Assembly (NCBI RefSeq): GCF_000718135.1
Contig: NZ_JOEM01000013.1
Coordinates: 124,001 to 188,000 of the forward strand
Origin: Streptomyces cyaneofuscatus
GTDB taxonomy: Bacteria > Actinomycetota > Actinomycetes > Streptomycetales > Streptomycetaceae
DNA length: 64,000 bases
Direction: 5' to 3'
The notes under the pieces were generated by a model, which was given only the letters and a program-made list of their open reading frames with translations, searched no databases and was not told where the DNA came from. Both the position numbers and the translations under genes were made by a program. Shown here in pieces: positions 47,222 through 58,398 of the stretch. Within the stretch, counting starts at the first letter, position 1. Every line of letters starts with the position of its first letter.

Positions 47222-48568
47222 GTGAACGGCGTGAACACTTCGCAGGACGGGCGTCTCGGCGCGTTCCACGAGCAGCTGACCGTGGCCGACGGAGCGTGGA
47301 CGCCGGGCCCCGCCGCCGGCCGGGCGTGGGCGGCGGGCCCGGCCGCCCACGCCCCGACCGTTGTCGACATCCCGCTCGCCGCACCGCCGCCGCCCGCGCC
47401 GCCCCGGCAGGGCCTCACCCGCGCCGATGCCCGGCGGGCCGCCAAGCGCCGCCGCCCCCGCGTCGCCGACCCGGAGAACCTCAAGCTGAGACGGCTCGTG
47501 CCCCAGGCCCTCGTCGTCGCCTTCCTGGCCGGCGGCACCACCGCGTTCGTCGCCCACGACAAGGCGGTCCGGCTCGACGTCGACGGCACCCCCCGCACCC
47601 TGCACACCTTCGCCGACGACGTCACCGAGCTCCTGGCGGACGAGGGCGTCACCGTCGGCGCCCACGACCGCGTCTCCCCGGCCCCCGGCGCCGAACTGGA
47701 CCACGGCGACGAGGTCACCGTCCGCTACGGCCGCCCCGTCGACCTCACCCTCGACGGCCACCACCGCCGGGTCTGGACGACCGCCGACACCGTGGCCGGG
47801 GCCCTGCGCGAGTTCGGGGTCCGCGCCGAGGGGGCGTACCTCTCCGCCTCCCCCTCCGCCCGGATCGCCCGCACCGGCCTCACCCTCACCGTCCGCACCG
47901 AGCGCACCGTGACCTTCATGGCCGACGGCCAGGAACGCACCTTGCGCACCAACGCCGCCACCGTCGGCGAGGCCCTCGCCCAGGCGGGCATCACCCTGCA
48001 CGGCCTGGACGCCACCTCCGTGGACCCCGCGAGCTTCCCGCGCGACGGCCAGACGGTCTCCGTGCTGCGGATCACCGACACCCGCGAGATGCACGAGGAG
48101 AGCGTCCCGTACGCCGTCGAACGGAGCGAGGACCCCGAGCTGTTCCGGGGCGTCGAGCGGGTGGAGCGGGCCGGCCGCAACGGCGTGCGCCGGGTCACGT
48201 ACGCCGTCCGGACCGTCAACGGCGTACGGCAGACGCCCCGCAGGACCGGCGAGGAGCTGGTCCACCGGCCGGTCAGCCGCGTCGTGCGCACCGGCACCCG
48301 GCAGCGGCCCGCAGCTGTCACCGGCGCGGACGGGCTCAACTGGTCCGCGCTCGCCGCCTGCGAGTCCGGCGGGCGGCCCGGGGCGGTCGACCCGAGCGGG
48401 ACGTACGGCGGGCTGTACCAGTTCGACACCCAGACCTGGCAGTCGCTGGGCGGCAGCGGGCGGCCCCAGGACGCGCCCGCCGCCGAGCAGACGTACCGGG
48501 CGAAGAAGCTCTACGTACAGCGGGGGGCGAGTCCGTGGCCGCACTGCGGCCGTAGGCTTACCGGGTGA
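47222..48568 (+). CDS. rpfB: Resuscitation-promoting factor B
   Basis: A cell-wall muralytic enzyme of 448 residues that promotes exit from dormancy and spore germination. A ~90-residue cytoplasmic N-terminus and one helix ([18 protein letters not shown]) are followed by three DUF348 modules (each with a VRLDVDG/VDLTLDG/VTFMADG start and a T-x-G-E-A-L-type helix), a G5 domain ([18 protein letters not shown] to [14 protein letters not shown]) and the C-terminal transglycosylase domain with the catalytic Glu in [10 protein letters not shown] and [13 protein letters not shown] 47222 has GGGAG just upstream; GTG 47231 is possible. Its last codons overlap rsmA. Confidence 0.95.
   Translation: MNGVNTSQDGRLGAFHEQLTVADGAWTPGPAAGRAWAAGPAAHAPTVVDIPLAAPPPPAPPRQGLTRADARRAAKRRRPRVADPENLKLRRLVPQALVVAFLAGGTTAFVAHDKAVRLDVDGTPRTLHTFADDVTELLADEGVTVGAHDRVSPAPGAELDHGDEVTVRYGRPVDLTLDGHHRRVWTTADTVAGALREFGVRAEGAYLSASPSARIARTGLTLTVRTERTVTFMADGQERTLRTNAATVGEALAQAGITLHGLDATSVDPASFPRDGQTVSVLRITDTREMHEESVPYAVERSEDPELFRGVERVERAGRNGVRRVTYAVRTVNGVRQTPRRTGEELVHRPVSRVVRTGTRQRPAAVTGADGLNWSALAACESGGRPGAVDPSGTYGGLYQFDTQTWQSLGGSGRPQDAPAAEQTYRAKKLYVQRGASPWPHCGRRLTG
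48553..48558 (+). promoter_or_regulatory. -10 element of a leaderless-type internal promoter for rsmA
   Basis: TAGGCT lies within the last codons of rpfB, 6 bases (TACCGG) before the GTG of rsmA at 48565. It would let rsmA-ispE be expressed apart from rpfB. Confidence 0.5.
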
Positions 48569-49440
48569 GCAGCACAGAGCCCGACGCCCTCCTGGGCCCC
48601 GCAGACATCCGCGACCTGGCAGCGAAGCTGGGCGTACGCCCGACCAAGCAGCGCGGTCAGAACTTCGTCATCGACGCCAACACGGTCCGCCGCATCGTGC
48701 GCACCGCCGAGGTCCGCCCGGACGACACCGTCGTCGAGGTCGGCCCCGGGCTCGGCTCGCTGACCCTGGCGCTGCTGGAGGCGGCGGACCGGGTGGTCGC
48801 GGTGGAGATCGACGACGTGCTCGCGGCCGCGCTGCCCGCCACGGTCCAGGCCCGGATGCCGGAGCGCGCCGACCGGTTCGCCCTCGTCCACTCCGACGCG
48901 ATGCTGGTCACCGAGCTGCCGGGCCCCGCGCCCACCGCGCTCGTCGCCAACCTCCCGTACAACGTGGCCGTCCCCGTCCTGCTCACCATGCTGGAGCGCT
49001 TCCCGAGCATCGAGCGGACCCTCGTCATGGTCCAGGCCGAGGTCGCCGACCGGCTGGCTGCCCGCCCCGGCAACAAGGTCTACGGCGTGCCGTCGGTGAA
49101 GGCCAACTGGTACGCGGAGGTCAAGCGCGCCGGGTCCATCGGCCGGACGGTCTTCTGGCCCGCCCCGAACGTCGACTCCGGCCTCGTCTCGCTCGTCCGT
49201 CGCACGGAGCCCATCGCCACCACCGCCACCCGCGCCGAGGTCTTCGCCGTCGTGGACGCGGCCTTCGCCCAGCGCCGCAAGACGCTCCGGGCCGCCCTCT
49301 CCGGCTGGGCGGGCTCCGCGCCCGCCGCCGAGGCCGCGCTGGTCGCCGCCGGGATCTCGCCGCAGGCGCGCGGGGAGGCGCTGACGGTGGAGGAGTTCGC
49401 GGCGATCGCGGAGAACAAGCCGGAGGTGTCGTCCCTGTGA
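48565..49440 (+). CDS. rsmA: 16S rRNA dimethyladenosine transferase
   Basis: The KsgA enzyme that dimethylates A1518 and A1519 of 16S rRNA during 30S maturation, 291 residues. SAM motif I is VGPGLGSLT, the acidic residue VAVEID, and the catalytic NLPYN is near residue 130. FGPAQKTVRP-like [14 protein letters not shown] and [11 protein letters not shown] are typical. GTG 48565 overlaps the rpfB stop (GTGA), and its own stop overlaps ispE. Confidence 0.96.
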   Translation: MSSTEPDALLGPADIRDLAAKLGVRPTKQRGQNFVIDANTVRRIVRTAEVRPDDTVVEVGPGLGSLTLALLEAADRVVAVEIDDVLAAALPATVQARMPERADRFALVHSDAMLVTELPGPAPTALVANLPYNVAVPVLLTMLERFPSIERTLVMVQAEVADRLAARPGNKVYGVPSVKANWYAEVKRAGSIGRTVFWPAPNVDSGLVSLVRRTEPIATTATRAEVFAVVDAAFAQRRKTLRAALSGWAGSAPAAEAALVAAGISPQARGEALTVEEFAAIAENKPEVSSL

Positions 49441-50357
49441 GTGCTGTCCGTACGGGCGTCACCGTCCGCGTCCCCGCCAAGGTCAACGTCCAGCTCGCCG
49501 TGGGCGCCGCCCGCCCCGACGGCTTCCACGACCTGGCCAACGTCTTCCTCGCCGTCGGCCTGTACGACGAGGTCACCGCCACCCCCGCCGACGAGCTGCG
49601 CATCACCTGCTCCGGACCGGACGCCGCCCAGGTGCCTCTGGACCGGACGAATCTCGCCGCCCGGGCCGCCCTGGCGCTGGCCGAGCGGTACGGCGTCACA
49701 CCCGCCGTCCACCTCCACATCGCCAAGGACATCCCGGTCGCGGGCGGCATGGCGGGCGGCAGCGCCGACGGGGCTGCCGCCCTGGTCGCGTGCGACGCCC
49801 TGTGGGGGACGGGCGCGAGCCGTGACGAGCTGCTGGCCATCTGCGCGGAGCTGGGCAGCGATGTGCCGTTCAGCCTGGTCGGCGGGGCCGCGCTCGGCAC
49901 CGGACGGGGCGAGAAGCTGACCCCGATCGAGGTGGGCGGGGCCTTCCACTGGGTCTTCGCGGTGGCGGACGGGGGGCTGTCGACGCCTGCGGTGTACGGG
50001 GAGTTCGACCGGCTCACGGCAGGCGCCGATGTCCCCGAGCCGACCGCCTCGCCCGCGCTGCTGGCCGCCCTGCGCTCCGGCGACCCCGGCGCACTCGCGG
50101 GCGCCCTGAGCAACGATCTCCAGCCCGCCGCGCTCTCCCTGCGCCCTTCCCTCGCCGACACGCTGGCGGCGGGCACGGAGGCGGGGGCGCTGGCCGCGCT
50201 GGTCTCCGGATCCGGGCCGACGACGGCGTTCCTGGTCGCGGACGAGGCGGCGGCGCGCAAGGTGGCCGACGCGCTGCTGGCGTCGGGGACCTGCCGGAAC
50301 GCGCGGGTGGCACCGGCGCCCGCGCGGGGCGCGCACGTGGTGACGGCGTCTTCGTGA
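49437..50357 (+). CDS. ispE: 4-diphosphocytidyl-2-C-methyl-D-erythritol kinase
   Basis: A GHMP kinase of the MEP isoprenoid pathway, 306 residues. It has the N-terminal [11 protein letters not shown] (Lys and Asn of the substrate site), the ATP loop [15 protein letters not shown], and [13 protein letters not shown] with the catalytic Asp. The C-terminal [13 protein letters not shown] is the GHMP C domain. GTG 49437 overlaps the rsmA stop (GTGA). A hairpin starting right at its stop ends the operon. Confidence 0.96.
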   Translation: MSAVRTGVTVRVPAKVNVQLAVGAARPDGFHDLANVFLAVGLYDEVTATPADELRITCSGPDAAQVPLDRTNLAARAALALAERYGVTPAVHLHIAKDIPVAGGMAGGSADGAAALVACDALWGTGASRDELLAICAELGSDVPFSLVGGAALGTGRGEKLTPIEVGGAFHWVFAVADGGLSTPAVYGEFDRLTAGADVPEPTASPALLAALRSGDPGALAGALSNDLQPAALSLRPSLADTLAAGTEAGALAALVSGSGPTTAFLVADEAAARKVADALLASGTCRNARVAPAPARGAHVVTASS

Positions 50358-50386
50358 GCCGCTGAGGGGGCGGGCGGCTCAGCGGC
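50358..50386. terminator. Bidirectional hairpin between ispE and the DinB gene
   Basis: GCCGCTGAG (50358-50366) and CTCAGCGGC (50378-50386), a perfect 9-bp stem. It directly follows the ispE stop and overlaps the 3' end of the convergent DinB gene. Confidence 0.65.
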
Positions 50387-50858
50387 CCGTCGAACCGTCG
50401 ATCAGTTCACGCAGGATGTCCGCGTGACCGGCATGCCGGCCGGTCTCCTCGATCATGTGGGCGAGCGCCCACCGGACGCTGGGCGCGGGCTTCCCCGGCT
50501 GCGGCCGGGGGACCGGTGCCGCCAGGTCGGCGCACCCGTCGAGGACGGCGTTCGCGCTCTCGACCGCCGTACGGTAGCGGGCGACGACCTCGGCCACGCT
50601 GTCCTCCGGCGCGGCCCGGAACGTCGCCTGCCAGTCGGCGACGCGCTCTCCGAGGAAGATCGCGCGCTCGACGTACGTCAGGTGGTTGAGCAGGCCGAGC
50701 AGGTTCGTCCCCGAGCGCACGGCGGCTGTGCGTACCTCCGGCTCGGGGGCGCCGTCGACCTTCGCGGCGACCGAGGTCCGCAGGTAGTCGAGGAACCCGC
50801 GCAGGGTCTCGGCCTCGCTGGTACCGGTCCGGGGCGGCGGGGTGTCACGGGTGGCCAT
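50379..50858 (-). CDS. DinB-family protein (DUF664, mycothiol-transferase-like)
   Basis: A 159-residue four-helix-bundle protein of the DinB superfamily. The three-His metal site is likely formed by LLNHLTYVER, WALAHMIEETGRHAGHADIL (HMIEE...H..HAD). Members transfer mycothiol or other low-molecular thiols to electrophiles. The substrate is unknown. The gene lies downstream of, and in the same direction as, a methyltransferase. Confidence 0.9.
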   Translation of the reverse strand: MATRDTPPPRTGTSEAETLRGFLDYLRTSVAAKVDGAPEPEVRTAAVRSGTNLLGLLNHLTYVERAIFLGERVADWQATFRAAPEDSVAEVVARYRTAVESANAVLDGCADLAAPVPRPQPGKPAPSVRWALAHMIEETGRHAGHADILRELIDGSTGR

Positions 50859-50907
50859 CGGGTCCTCCTTCGCGCTGCGGGTGCGGGTGCGGGTTCGGGT
50901 GCGGGCG

Positions 50908-51564
50908 TCAGGCGGTGCGGCGGACTATGACCAGGACGTGGTCGGTGACCTCGGCGGTGGTGCCGTCCGGGCCGGTCGCGATGCGGCGAGGCGCGTCGGC
51001 GCGCTCGATCGTCCAGGTGGCCGGGTCGAGCGCGAGGCCTTCGGCGACCTCCTGCGGGCTCGGGTGGTACGCGTCGGGGTCCTGGTTCCACGACCAGGGG
51101 GCGGTCGAGCCGTGGTCGACGACCAGCAGCCGGCCGCCCGGCCGCAGCGCGTGGGCGGCCCGGCGCAGGACGGCCGCGCGGTCCAGTTCGTGCGGGGTGT
51201 GCAGATAGTGGGCGGTGACCAGGTCGAACCCGCCCTCGGGGCCCTCGGCGCCCTCCGGGCCCTCCGGGAAGGTCGCGCCCAGGTCGTGCCGCTCGGCGGT
51301 GACCCGGTCGCCCAGGCCGAGCGAGCGGGCCAGGGTGGTGAGCCTCTCGACCGCCACGGCCGAGACGTCGACGGCGGTGACCCGCCACCCCTGGCGCGCG
51401 AGCCACAACGTGTCGCCGCCCTCACCGCAGCCGAGCTCCAGCGCATCGCCGGGCGGCAGGCCGGTGACCGTCTCGGTGAGCCGGACGTTGGGCCGGGGGT
51501 CGGTGGCCACGGGCCGGGCGGCGTAGATGCCGTCCCAGGAGGTGCGGGCGTCGTCGGTGGTCAA
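50908..51564 (-). CDS. Class I SAM-dependent methyltransferase
   Basis: A 218-residue protein (methyltransf_25 type). The SAM loop is ALELGCGEGGDTLWLA, followed by VTAVDVSAVAVERL and GGFDLVTAHYLHTP. TTG 51564 is proposed as start because AAGGAG lies 7 bases upstream and no ATG/GTG fits. A Gly-Pro-Glu repeat (EGPEGAEGPEGG) is inserted near residue 108. The resemblance to small-molecule thiol/thiopurine methyltransferases is weak; the substrate is unknown. Confidence 0.87.
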   Translation of the reverse strand: MTTDDARTSWDGIYAARPVATDPRPNVRLTETVTGLPPGDALELGCGEGGDTLWLARQGWRVTAVDVSAVAVERLTTLARSLGLGDRVTAERHDLGATFPEGPEGAEGPEGGFDLVTAHYLHTPHELDRAAVLRRAAHALRPGGRLLVVDHGSTAPWSWNQDPDAYHPSPQEVAEGLALDPATWTIERADAPRRIATGPDGTTAEVTDHVLVIVRRTA

Positions 51565-51677
51565 CGGAGGGCTCCTTCGGCCGGGACGCGCGCGGCAGGG
51601 CGCGCTGTCGGGTGTCCGCCCAGTGTGGTCACCGGCTGCCGCGATCCGCACGAGAACTTGCCGTACCGGCAAATCGC

Positions 51678-52175
51678 TCAGGATGCGGAGGACGGGTCGT
51701 TCTCCTCGTACAGGTAGCCGTTGAAGCTCGTCGTGCAGTCGCTGAAGTCCTGCGCGAGCCTGACCGTGACCGTGGTGGTGGCCGGGAGCGGGGCGCCGGG
51801 CCGAGGGCTGCTGTCGCAGATGTACCAGTCGTCGTGGTCCCGGGGGAGGGTGACGTCCTTGTGCTGGGCGGCGGCCGTCAGGCGGGCGGGGGACAGGTCC
51901 TGGCGACTGAAATCCGTCCGCGCCTGCTCGTAGGTCCTGCTGTGCAGGGCGGGCATGACCGCATCGGGTGGGGGCGCGGGAGCGGTCGAAGCGGTGGCCG
52001 GTGCCGTGGTCGTGGTCGTGGCCGGAGCTGTGGCCGGGGCCGTGGTTGTCGCGACGGTGGCGGGTGCGGTGGCCGGAGTGGCGTCGCCGGTCTGCGTGCC
52101 ACCACCCGAGCATCCGGCCAGGGCGAGCACGCCGACGAGGACCGACGGGGCGAGGCGGCGAGGATTTGGCACCAT
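51678..52175 (-). CDS. Secreted lipoprotein, unknown function
   Basis: A 165-residue protein with a lipobox VLALAGC at residues ~15-21 (signal peptidase II site), then a long Ala/Thr/Pro linker (a likely O-mannosylation target of Pmt), then a ~90-residue C-terminal domain with two cysteines (WYICDSSP, DFSDCTTSF) and PASTA-like strands (TYEQARTDFSRQDLSPARLT). GGAG precedes ATG 52175. Confidence 0.82.
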   Translation of the reverse strand: MVPNPRRLAPSVLVGVLALAGCSGGGTQTGDATPATAPATVATTTAPATAPATTTTTAPATASTAPAPPPDAVMPALHSRTYEQARTDFSRQDLSPARLTAAAQHKDVTLPRDHDDWYICDSSPRPGAPLPATTTVTVRLAQDFSDCTTSFNGYLYEENDPSSAS

Positions 52176-52308
52176 GGTGGTACTCCGATCCGGGAAAGCG
52201 GTGAAAGGCGTCCGCACGCAACGGCGTTGACCGATTTACGGCGTCCCCTGCCCTTATCTCCTACCCCGTACCGGGACGGCCAACGGGGGCGCACCGGCGG
52301 CGTCATCC

Positions 52309-52338
52309 CGCGTACTCAGTCACCGAATTGAGTACGCG
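52309..52338. promoter_or_regulatory. 10+10 inverted repeat upstream of the acyltransferase gene
   Basis: CGCGTACTCA (52309-52318) and TGAGTACGCG (52329-52338) form a perfect inverted repeat with a 10-base spacer, centred about 50 bases before ATG 52374. The size and spacing fit a dimeric repressor site. Confidence 0.55.
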
Positions 52339-52373
52339 CACCCTCCCGCCGCACGCCCGCCCGCCGCGAACGT

Positions 52374-53726
52374 ATGCGCATGGGATCACCAGTTCGCATA
52401 CTCGCCGAGGCCACCCCCGACACCCGGGACCGCTACGTCGACCTGCTGCGCGTCGCCTCGCTCGCCGCGGTCGTGCTCGGCCACTGGCTGATGGCGGCCG
52501 TCACCCCGGACGGGGTCGGCAACCTGCTCGCCGTCGTCCCGGCGCTCCAGCCGCTGACCTGGCTGCTCCAGGTGATGCCGGTGTTCTTCTTCGTCGGCGG
52601 ATTCGCGCACGCCCTCTCGTACCGCTCCCTGCTCCGCAAGCGCCCCGAGGGTTCCGCGGACTCCGTCTACGCGGCCTTTCTGCGGGCCCGGCTCCAGCGG
52701 TTGCTGCGCCCCACCATGGTCTTCGTCCTCGTCTGGGGCGTCGCGGCTCTCCTCATCCAGCTGCTCGGCGGGGGCGACGGGCTGACCGGTCTCACCTTGC
52801 GGCTGGTGACCCAGCCGCTCTGGTTCATCGGGATCTACCTGGCGATGGTGGCGTTCACCCCGCCGCTGCTGAGGCTGCACGAGCGGTACGGCTGGGGCGC
52901 GTTCGCCGGGCTCGCGGGTGCGGCGGCGGCCGTGGACGTCCTGCGGTTCGCGGCCGGAGTCCCGTACGTCGAGTTCCTCAACTTCGCCTTCGTCTGGCTC
53001 GCGGTCCACCAGCTCGGCTTCCTGCGCGCCGACGGCCGCCTCGGCGCCGGTCCCGGCCTCTCCGCCCTCCGCCGCCCCGCCCTGCTCGCCGGCGGCGGCC
53101 TGATCACCGCCGTGGCCCTGGTGGCGGCCGGTCCCTACCCGCTCTCCATGGTCGGGATGCCCGGCGAGAAGGTCAGCAACATGGCCCCGCCGACTCTCGC
53201 CCTGCTCTGCCACGGCCTCTGGCTGGTCGGCGCGGTCGAGCTGCTCCGCGCCCCCGCCGCCCGTCTCCTGGCCCGCCCCCGCGCCTGGCGCACGGTGGTG
53301 GCGGCCAACGGGGTGGCGATGACCGCGTTCCTCTGGCACCTCACGGCGATGCTCGGCGTGTACGGGGCGATGCTCGCCCTCGACGTCCCGCTCCCCGAAC
53401 CCGCCACCGCCGCCTGGTGGGCCCAGACCCCGCTGCGCCTGGCGGTCGCCGCCGCGCTCACCGCCGTACTCGTCGCGGCCTTCCGCACCTTCGAACGCCC
53501 GGCTCCCGCCGCAGCCGTCCAAGGCCATGGCCCCCTCGCCGCCCTTGGCGCGACGCTCACCCTGCTCGGCGTCCTCGGCCTCTCCATGGTCGGCTTCGCC
53601 GGCCTGCTGGAGGGCCGCACGGCCCTGCTGATCGCGATCCCGGTCACCGCCCCGGCCGCCGTCGCGATGACGCTGTGCGGCTGGCTGCTGGTGGAGCGGG
53701 CGGGGCGGGGCCGGGGTGTGCGGTAG
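52374..53726 (+). CDS. Acyltransferase-3 family membrane protein
   Basis: A 450-residue integral membrane protein with ~10-12 helices. The family signature is at the N-terminus (RYVDLLRVASLAAVVLGHWL, with the His), then MPVFFFVGGFAHALSYRSL and the Arg-rich ARLQRLLRPT. Such enzymes O-acylate sugars, peptidoglycan or antibiotics at the membrane. In-frame ATGs occur at 52374 and 52380. An inverted repeat in the promoter suggests dedicated control. Confidence 0.88.
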   Translation: MRMGSPVRILAEATPDTRDRYVDLLRVASLAAVVLGHWLMAAVTPDGVGNLLAVVPALQPLTWLLQVMPVFFFVGGFAHALSYRSLLRKRPEGSADSVYAAFLRARLQRLLRPTMVFVLVWGVAALLIQLLGGGDGLTGLTLRLVTQPLWFIGIYLAMVAFTPPLLRLHERYGWGAFAGLAGAAAAVDVLRFAAGVPYVEFLNFAFVWLAVHQLGFLRADGRLGAGPGLSALRRPALLAGGGLITAVALVAAGPYPLSMVGMPGEKVSNMAPPTLALLCHGLWLVGAVELLRAPAARLLARPRAWRTVVAANGVAMTAFLWHLTAMLGVYGAMLALDVPLPEPATAAWWAQTPLRLAVAAALTAVLVAAFRTFERPAPAAAVQGHGPLAALGATLTLLGVLGLSMVGFAGLLEGRTALLIAIPVTAPAAVAMTLCGWLLVERAGRGRGVR

Positions 53727-53739
53727 GCCTCGCCGCTGC

Positions 53740-54009
53740 CTACCTGCTCACCGCCCGCCGGCCGGCACCACCTCGTACGGTGCCGGCCCCCTGCTCCAGT
53801 CGGTCGATCGAAGCCAGCAGCCGACGCGCGTTCGCGGAATCGCGGAGAAGGTGAACGGTCTCCTTCAACGACGTGTACTCGGCCATGGGCAGGATCACCA
53901 CGGACCCGTGCCCCTCCCGCGTCACGGCAACCGCCTCCCCGCCCCTGCCCACCGCGTCCACCGTCCCGGCGCAGTCCGCCAGGAATTCCCCGCAGGTCAT
54001 CGTGCGCAT
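53740..54009 (-). CDS. Phd/YefM-family antitoxin, without a visible toxin
   Basis: An 89-residue protein. The family pattern is clear: MRTMTCGEFLADCAGTVDAV, EAVAVTREGHGSVVILPMAE and YTSLKETVHLLRDSANARRL. A short basic tail (GGAGRRAVSR) ends it. YefM antitoxins normally precede a YoeB or Fic-type toxin, but here the next gene on either side is unrelated. A 12-base tandem repeat just upstream is a probable self-binding site. ATG 54009 has GAGAGG upstream. Confidence 0.88.
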   Translation of the reverse strand: MRTMTCGEFLADCAGTVDAVGRGGEAVAVTREGHGSVVILPMAEYTSLKETVHLLRDSANARRLLASIDRLEQGAGTVRGGAGRRAVSR

Positions 54010-54018
54010 GGCCACCTC

Positions 54019-54042
54019 TCTGTTCACCGGTCTGTTCACCGG
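54019..54042 (-). promoter_or_regulatory. Tandem 12-base repeat, probable antitoxin operator
   Basis: TCTGTTCACCGG occurs twice in exact tandem (54019-54030, 54031-54042), 9 bases upstream of the antitoxin start. Phd-type proteins bind repeated short sites near their own promoter. Confidence 0.5.
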
Positions 54043-54154
54043 CATCATTCGGCATGGTGCGCCGGAGCGCCGGTGCCGTCGAGGCCGCAGGACCGGCCCG
54101 CCGTCGCCGCGCCGTACCCTGGGAAGGTCGATCAACCCCCTGGGCAGGAGTGAA

Positions 54155-55975
<1,821 letters not shown>

Positions 55976-56182
55976 GAGCGGGGCGTCGTGGAGGGCGGTT
56001 CGAGCGGCGCCCGCCTCGGTGACTGACCGTCACTTTGCGCCGGTCGTAACGGGCGCATCACAACGCGGTTCTCCCTTGGGAACAGGGGGCGGACCGATCC
56101 GGTGTTCGACAGCGGGTGGGTGGTACAAAGAAGCCCCGCCCGACTGTCGTAACACCGCGGAAGCCATGCCCGATTCGCTCCT

Positions 56183-56210
56183 TTCCGGGGGGATTTGAAC
56201 CCTCCCGGAA
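56183..56210 (+). other. Hairpin in the leader of the first propeller gene
   Basis: Bases 56183-56192 pair with 56201-56210 (10 bp, one G-U) around an 8-base loop. The 286-base gap between the ABC-F gene and ATG 56262 holds this and no gene. On the other strand it superficially resembles a tRNA T-arm (see rejected items). Confidence 0.45.
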
Positions 56211-56261
56211 TCGCGGGGGAGACCGGATCGGGCACCGGCCCGCACGAAGGGGGACGCGCTG

Positions 56262-58313
56262 ATGAGCCAGCCGCCCAGCCAGCAACCGCCGCAGGGGGGC
56301 TTCGGAGCTCCGCAGGAGCCGCCGCAGGGGACTCCTCAGCCGCCGCAGGACCAGCCGCCGCAGCCGCAGGACCAGCCGCAGCCGTCCCTGGCCAAGCAGC
56401 CGCCGCAGGCTCCGGCGGGTCCGCCCGCCCAGCCGCCGCAGGTCCCGGCCGCCGGTCAGCCCCAGCCCCCGGCAGGACCGCCGCAGACGCCGCCCCCGGG
56501 CGGCCCGGCGTACGGCTACCCGCAGACACCCCCGGCCCCGCAGCCCGGCTACGGCTACCCCCAGGCACCGGGACAGGCCCCCGGCCAGGCACCGGGACAG
56601 GCACCGAGCCAGGCCCCCGGCCCGTACGGCCAGCAGACCCCCGGCCAGGCACCCGGCCCCTACGGCCAGCAGGCCTCCGGCCCGTACGGTCAGCAGCCCG
56701 GCCCCTACGGACAGCCCGGCCCCGGCGGCTACGGCCAGCCGGCTCCCGGCCCCTACGGCCAGCCCGCGCAGCCCGGTTACGGCTACCCGCAGCAGCAGTA
56801 CCCCGGCGCCCCCGCCCCGGGCGGAACCGGCGGATCCGGCGGCAGCGGCGGCCCCTTCAAGGGGAAGACCGGCATCCTCGCCGCGGCGGCCGTCGCCGTC
56901 GTCCTGCTCGTCGGCGCGGGCGCCTGGTACGTGGTGAGCGACAGCGGCGACGACCCCAAGAAGCCCGTCGCGGGCCCCAGCGAGGACGCCAAGGGGTCCG
57001 AGGAGCCCACCGCCTCCCCCTCCGTCGACGAGGGCGACGGCACCGGCGACGGCCGGGAGACGGACGACGACCTCAACGCCGGGCGCAAGCCGGGCGAGGC
57101 CAAGGTCGCCTGGCTCCAGAAGAACGAGGTCGACCTCCCGCGCGACGGCGACGAGATCCGCGGCCCCTGGTTCGTCGGCGACACCGTGGTCACGGCCCTG
57201 TACCGCGGGATCTCCGGCTACTCGGTCGCCGACGGCAAGAAGAAGTGGACCGTCGCGCTCCCCGCCGACATCTGCGCCGCCCCCAACACGACCTCCCCCG
57301 ATGGCAAGCTCGTCATCGGCATCCAGAACGGCACCACCGAGCGGTCCAAGTGCTCCGTGATGCAGATGATCGACCTCAACACCGGCAAGGCCGGCTGGAA
57401 GTCCGAGGTCAAGAAGAACGGCGCCTTCGACCTGATCTCCGACATCGGCCTCGCGATCAGCGGGAACACGGTCACCGCAGGGCGGACCAGCTACTCCAGC
57501 GCCTACCGGGTCAGCGACGGCAAGCAGCTGTTCGGCACCCCCGACAGCAACTGCCGGACCTTCGCCTTCGCCGGCGGTCCGAAGCTGATCGCCGCCGCCA
57601 ACTGCCGTAACGACGACGTCGACAACCCGCAGCACCAGCTGCAGGAGCTGGACCCGGTCACCGGCAAGGCCAAGTGGACCTACCAGCCGCCGCGCGGCTG
57701 GGAGATCAAGAAGACCTACTCGGTGAGCCCGCTCGTGGTCTCGCTGGAGAACAGGAAGAAGAAGCAGTGGTCGGTGGCCGCGTTCACCGACAACGGCAAG
57801 CTCCGTTCCCAGCTGAGCCCGGCCAAGGGTGACCTGGTCACCGCCAACTGCGGCGGCCTGCTCGGCAGCATCTTCGGCCAGCAGCTCGAAGGGTGTTCCG
57901 GGGTCGCCGCCGACGCCAACACCTTCTACATGGCCACCAAGACCGACACCACCGGCTCCGACCGGACCAACAAGGTCGTCGCCTTCGACCTGAACACCGG
58001 CAAGCCCAAGTGGACGGCGCCCGCACCGGCCGGGCGCACCGTGAGCCCGATCGGGATGGACGGCGGCAAGGTGCTGCTCTACGCGGAACCCCGCTACGAC
58101 AAGGCCGGCGCCATCCTCACCCTCCCGCCGGCGGGCGGCTCCACCAGCGTCCTGCTCCAGCACCCGGAGGGGACCAACCGGATCGAGAACAGCCTCTTCG
58201 GGGGCCTGAACACCGTGTACCGGGACGGCCGCTCCTTCCTCTTCCCCAAGCGCATCACCGGCCGCGACGACGGCGAGATGGAGCAGGCGACGGCGCTGGT
58301 GTTCTCCAAGTGA
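56262..58313 (+). CDS. Membrane-anchored PQQ-like beta-propeller protein, copy 1
   Basis: A 683-residue type II membrane protein. Residues ~1-200 are an extreme Pro/Gln/Gly/Tyr low-complexity region with repeated GPYGQ and QAPG units, certainly disordered and cytoplasmic. One helix follows ([20 protein letters not shown]), then an acidic Asp/Glu/Gly linker, then an extracytoplasmic domain with PQQ/WD-like blades (WTVALPADICAAP, AFDLNTGKPKWTAPAPAG). There are several cysteines outside. The role is unknown; a scaffold or envelope-stress sensor is possible. GGGGGA precedes ATG 56262. Confidence 0.82.
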   Translation: MSQPPSQQPPQGGFGAPQEPPQGTPQPPQDQPPQPQDQPQPSLAKQPPQAPAGPPAQPPQVPAAGQPQPPAGPPQTPPPGGPAYGYPQTPPAPQPGYGYPQAPGQAPGQAPGQAPSQAPGPYGQQTPGQAPGPYGQQASGPYGQQPGPYGQPGPGGYGQPAPGPYGQPAQPGYGYPQQQYPGAPAPGGTGGSGGSGGPFKGKTGILAAAAVAVVLLVGAGAWYVVSDSGDDPKKPVAGPSEDAKGSEEPTASPSVDEGDGTGDGRETDDDLNAGRKPGEAKVAWLQKNEVDLPRDGDEIRGPWFVGDTVVTALYRGISGYSVADGKKKWTVALPADICAAPNTTSPDGKLVIGIQNGTTERSKCSVMQMIDLNTGKAGWKSEVKKNGAFDLISDIGLAISGNTVTAGRTSYSSAYRVSDGKQLFGTPDSNCRTFAFAGGPKLIAAANCRNDDVDNPQHQLQELDPVTGKAKWTYQPPRGWEIKKTYSVSPLVVSLENRKKKQWSVAAFTDNGKLRSQLSPAKGDLVTANCGGLLGSIFGQQLEGCSGVAADANTFYMATKTDTTGSDRTNKVVAFDLNTGKPKWTAPAPAGRTVSPIGMDGGKVLLYAEPRYDKAGAILTLPPAGGSTSVLLQHPEGTNRIENSLFGGLNTVYRDGRSFLFPKRITGRDDGEMEQATALVFSK

Positions 58314-58398
58314 CCGTTCCCCACGGCATCCGCAGGCAGCCGGCCCCTGACGGCCGGACGCGACCCCGCCCCCACACATCCCCCGAGGTACGTACACG

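Noticed and set aside
56183..56210. Tract that on the minus strand reads like a tRNA T-arm (GGTTCAAATCC)
   Set aside because: The flanking bases cannot form an acceptor stem, anticodon arm or D-arm; it is a simple hairpin in the leader of the propeller gene. I also saw no attachment-site duplication.
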